From Paludibacter sp. (lineage in GTDB: Bacteria; Bacteroidota; Bacteroidia; Bacteroidales; Paludibacteraceae): DNA of 5,947 nucleotides. The first letter of the stretch is position 1. The number at the start of each line of letters is the position of its first letter. The notes below the pieces were generated by a model. That model saw only the letters and a list, made by a program, of their open reading frames with translations. It made no database searches and was not told where the DNA came from. A program made the position numbers and the translations under genes. The stretch lies in the NCBI GenBank assembly GCA_030655595.1, contig JAUSNQ010000098.1, positions 1 through 5,947 of the forward strand, written 5' to 3'. Shown in pieces: positions 4,342 through 5,947 of the stretch.

Positions 4342-5928
4342 TTAAAAGTTTATTTCTAATTGCGATTTAAAATATTGAGAACCAAGTATATTTTTGTGTT
4401 CAGGTAATGGTTTGGTTGTTTGCAAAACCATATCTGATATTGTTTTTCTGGTAATAACATTGCTAACAAAACGGTATGAATACTGTTCTTCTCCCAGAGC
4501 CAGATGACATGCTTTCTCAAAAATATCATGCGCTGTTTTACGTTGCAGTTGCAGCATCCCTTCACAGGTCCTGTAAAGTTGTTCGGGAGGACGTGAGGTT
4601 TGATTGAACATACGCTCAAACAACTGCCCTAACACCTCAGTTTTTCCTTTAGCCAACTCAATGTAATAATGGGGGCTTCTGTCCAGATAGTGTTGATGAG
4701 TGGAGCATAAATGCCCCTTGACGGTGGTATATGCACCCTGTGTGAGAGAGCGAATATGTATTATAGGCTCCTGATGTGGGGCAAAGATCGATACCAGTGT
4801 TTGTGTATAGATTACTTTTACCTTCGATCCAATCCATTGATAAGGCACACTGTAATAATGTTTATCCCGCGCCAGATAGATATGGTTATTTTTAGCTACC
4901 TTCAACTCCGTGTAATGTTTGATTTGAAAAACCATATCAGGTAAAGGTTTCAAACAGGGTTGTTCTATTGACAGGAAACGTTCCTCACGTGTAAAAGGAT
5001 GCTGTTGCATGCGTGTTTGGTTGTGATCCAATACTTTTTCAGTGATGGCCTGATTGAGTTCACCCAATGAATGAAAGACCTGTTTTCGAAGTTTGGCATA
5101 TACCCGATGATATATCAACTTTACTTGATTCTCCACTAAAGCCTTGTCTTTGGGTTTCTTTACCCTGGTGGGTACAACAGTAAATCCATAATGGTTTCCC
5201 ATATCCTCAAGAACCTGATTGATACGTGGCTCATAGCGGTTGGAAGTTATAACAGCGGATTTAAGATTATCAGGGATGAGTAGTGAGGGGACACCACCGA
5301 GTTGACGCAGGCAACATGCAAGAGCATAAATAAAATCTTCGGTTGACTGTGAGCGGACTGCTATGGCAAAGGCATAATCGGTATGCTGAAGACAAGCTAC
5401 AAATACCTGACATTGTATAATCTCACCGGTGTTGATATCCACATAATAAAGCGTATCTCCAGCAAAATCAACCAATAGGCGCTCAGCTGGCACACTACTG
5501 AGCACCATGCTTGGGTTACGGGCAGTTTGATGTTGGGTCAGATGAAAACAGAACTGGCTGTAACGATAACCATTGGGATGTTCTGAGAGATATTCCTGCC
5601 ACAAAGCATGACGGGTCAGATGGTTTTTTGGATTCTCCAATTCCCGGATATAACCATCCATCAATCGTTTAATATCTTCAAAACGACTATCACTGTACGC
5701 CGGGTTTCCTGCATGAAAGCGTGTTTCCAAAACCGGATCATCCAAAACCAGCAGTTGATCAATGCTAAAAGGCATTTTTTCTAGTTTGGCGATGTAGGAC
5801 TTGACCGTGTTGCGTGCAAGACCTGTTAAGCGAACAATGGTTTTTATTCCTTTGCCCGATTTGAATAATTGAAGCATTTGTTTGATTTTCAAATAGGTTT
5901 TGCCTGTTCCGGTAGGTCCGTTAATCAC
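4342..5928 (-). CDS. istA: IS21 transposase IstA, N-terminus fused to a P-loop segment
   Basis: IstA is the DDE transposase that cuts and joins IS21 ends with help from IstB. Counting from the GTG at 5926-5928, a helix-turn-helix lies at about residues 20-50 (GIKTIVRLTGLARNTVKSYI). The rve-type catalytic domain shows Asp154 (LVDFAGD), Asp220 (IPDNLKSAV) and Glu266 (ALVENQV), and a C-terminal region runs to SQLEINF. The family-like part begins near LKIKQMLQLF; its Leu is a TTG at 5890-5892, giving 516 residues, close to normal IstA length. The preceding residues INGPTGTGKTY are a Walker A motif not expected in IstA, and the frame stays open to base 5947 (RNGQTIVINGPTGTGKT). The true start is therefore uncertain: TTG at 5892, or a fused start outside the window. 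Confidence 0.88.
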   Translation of the reverse strand: MINGPTGTGKTYLKIKQMLQLFKSGKGIKTIVRLTGLARNTVKSYIAKLEKMPFSIDQLLVLDDPVLETRFHAGNPAYSDSRFEDIKRLMDGYIRELENPKNHLTRHALWQEYLSEHPNGYRYSQFCFHLTQHQTARNPSMVLSSVPAERLLVDFAGDTLYYVDINTGEIIQCQVFVACLQHTDYAFAIAVRSQSTEDFIYALACCLRQLGGVPSLLIPDNLKSAVITSNRYEPRINQVLEDMGNHYGFTVVPTRVKKPKDKALVENQVKLIYHRVYAKLRKQVFHSLGELNQAITEKVLDHNQTRMQQHPFTREERFLSIEQPCLKPLPDMVFQIKHYTELKVAKNNHIYLARDKHYYSVPYQWIGSKVKVIYTQTLVSIFAPHQEPIIHIRSLTQGAYTTVKGHLCSTHQHYLDRSPHYYIELAKGKTEVLGQLFERMFNQTSRPPEQLYRTCEGMLQLQRKTAHDIFEKACHLALGEEQYSYRFVSNVITRKTISDMVLQTTKPLPEHKNILGSQYFKSQLEINF

Positions 5929-5947
5929 TATTGTTTGTCCATTCCGC
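5893..5947 (-). pseudogene. Partial P-loop ATPase coding segment joined in frame to istA
   Basis: The minus strand here encodes RNGQTIVINGPTGTGKTY: a hydrophobic beta strand followed by a textbook Walker A motif (GPTGTGKT, bases 5896-5919). It continues beyond the window. Beta-strand-plus-P-loop spacing is too well formed to be chance. IstB/DnaC-like ATPases often have TGTGKTYL at this point, so it may be a piece of another istB, but the fragment is too short to exclude other P-loop families. No stop codon or IS21 end separates it from istA. Confidence 0.5.

Larger units (their letters stand above)
1..5947 (-). mobile_element. IS21-family insertion sequence, interrupted by a RIT element
   Basis: The minus strand carries istA (DDE transposase) and then istB (AAA+ helper ATPase), 14 bases apart, the standard IS21 gene order. 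The element is split near the last codons of istB by a 3.5-kb RIT element; the missing istB end and the distal IS end reappear at 1-97. The distal end contains GGTCA...TGACC at 1-24, consistent with IS21-type terminal repeats, but the outermost IS base cannot be fixed because the window starts there. At the other side no matching terminal repeat is seen upstream of istA, where the frame runs into a P-loop coding segment, so the istA-proximal end appears lost or rearranged. Both IS genes otherwise have open frames, which suggests the RIT insertion is recent. Confidence 0.85.

Noticed and set aside
4356..4944. Two open frames inside istA (minus 4356-4619, plus 4711-4944)
   Set aside because: Both sit within the well-supported istA frame and have no recognisable motif.

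Overview
The window is a nest of mobile DNA with no recognisable complete host gene. An IS21-family insertion sequence, read on the minus strand, carries a second element inserted at the very end of its istB gene. The second element is a RIT (Recombinase In Trio) element: three different tyrosine recombinases in one tightly packed plus-strand operon. The AT-rich sequence, the IstA/IstB type and the weak Shine-Dalgarno signals at most starts suggest a Bacteroidetes host; this is inferred from family resemblance and no host marker is present.

Layout. Positions 1-67 are the distal end of the IS21 element, with a GGTCA...TGACC repeat at 1-24. Positions 68-97 (minus strand) hold the severed last codons of istB, KGESLRKKR-stop. 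The RIT element spans about 93-3634, bounded by a CCTTT direct repeat (93-97 and 3630-3634) and by 29-bp inverted repeats with 27 matches (120-148 and 3606-3634). Inside it are a 120-base leader, ritA (269-1510), ritB (1503-2486), ritC (2491-3525) and an 80-base tail. The rest of istB (3605-4327) and istA (4342 to about 5892, frame open to the edge) follow on the minus strand. Deleting 93-3629 restores an uninterrupted istB of 240 codons, so the insertion point can be read to within a few bases.

How the parts work together. RitA, RitB and RitC each keep the full tyrosine-recombinase catalytic set and are probably made together from one transcript; ritA and ritB overlap by 8 bases. The ends look like tyrosine-recombinase core sites: TTGTCATAA, a 6-base spacer CCTTTT, then TTATGGCAA once the ends are joined. 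If the element excises through the CCTTT repeats, the predicted circle junction is a perfect inverted repeat with 26-bp arms around 10 bases. It would hold two mirror-image copies of the core. In the inserted state almost all of that palindrome stays at the left end (93-124).

Two junctions deserve attention. The RIT end replaces the last seven IstB residues with seven new ones, so the hybrid IstB has the same length as the reconstructed one. At the right edge, IstA is fused in frame to a Walker A segment (GPTGTGKT) of another P-loop protein, with no IS21 terminus between them.
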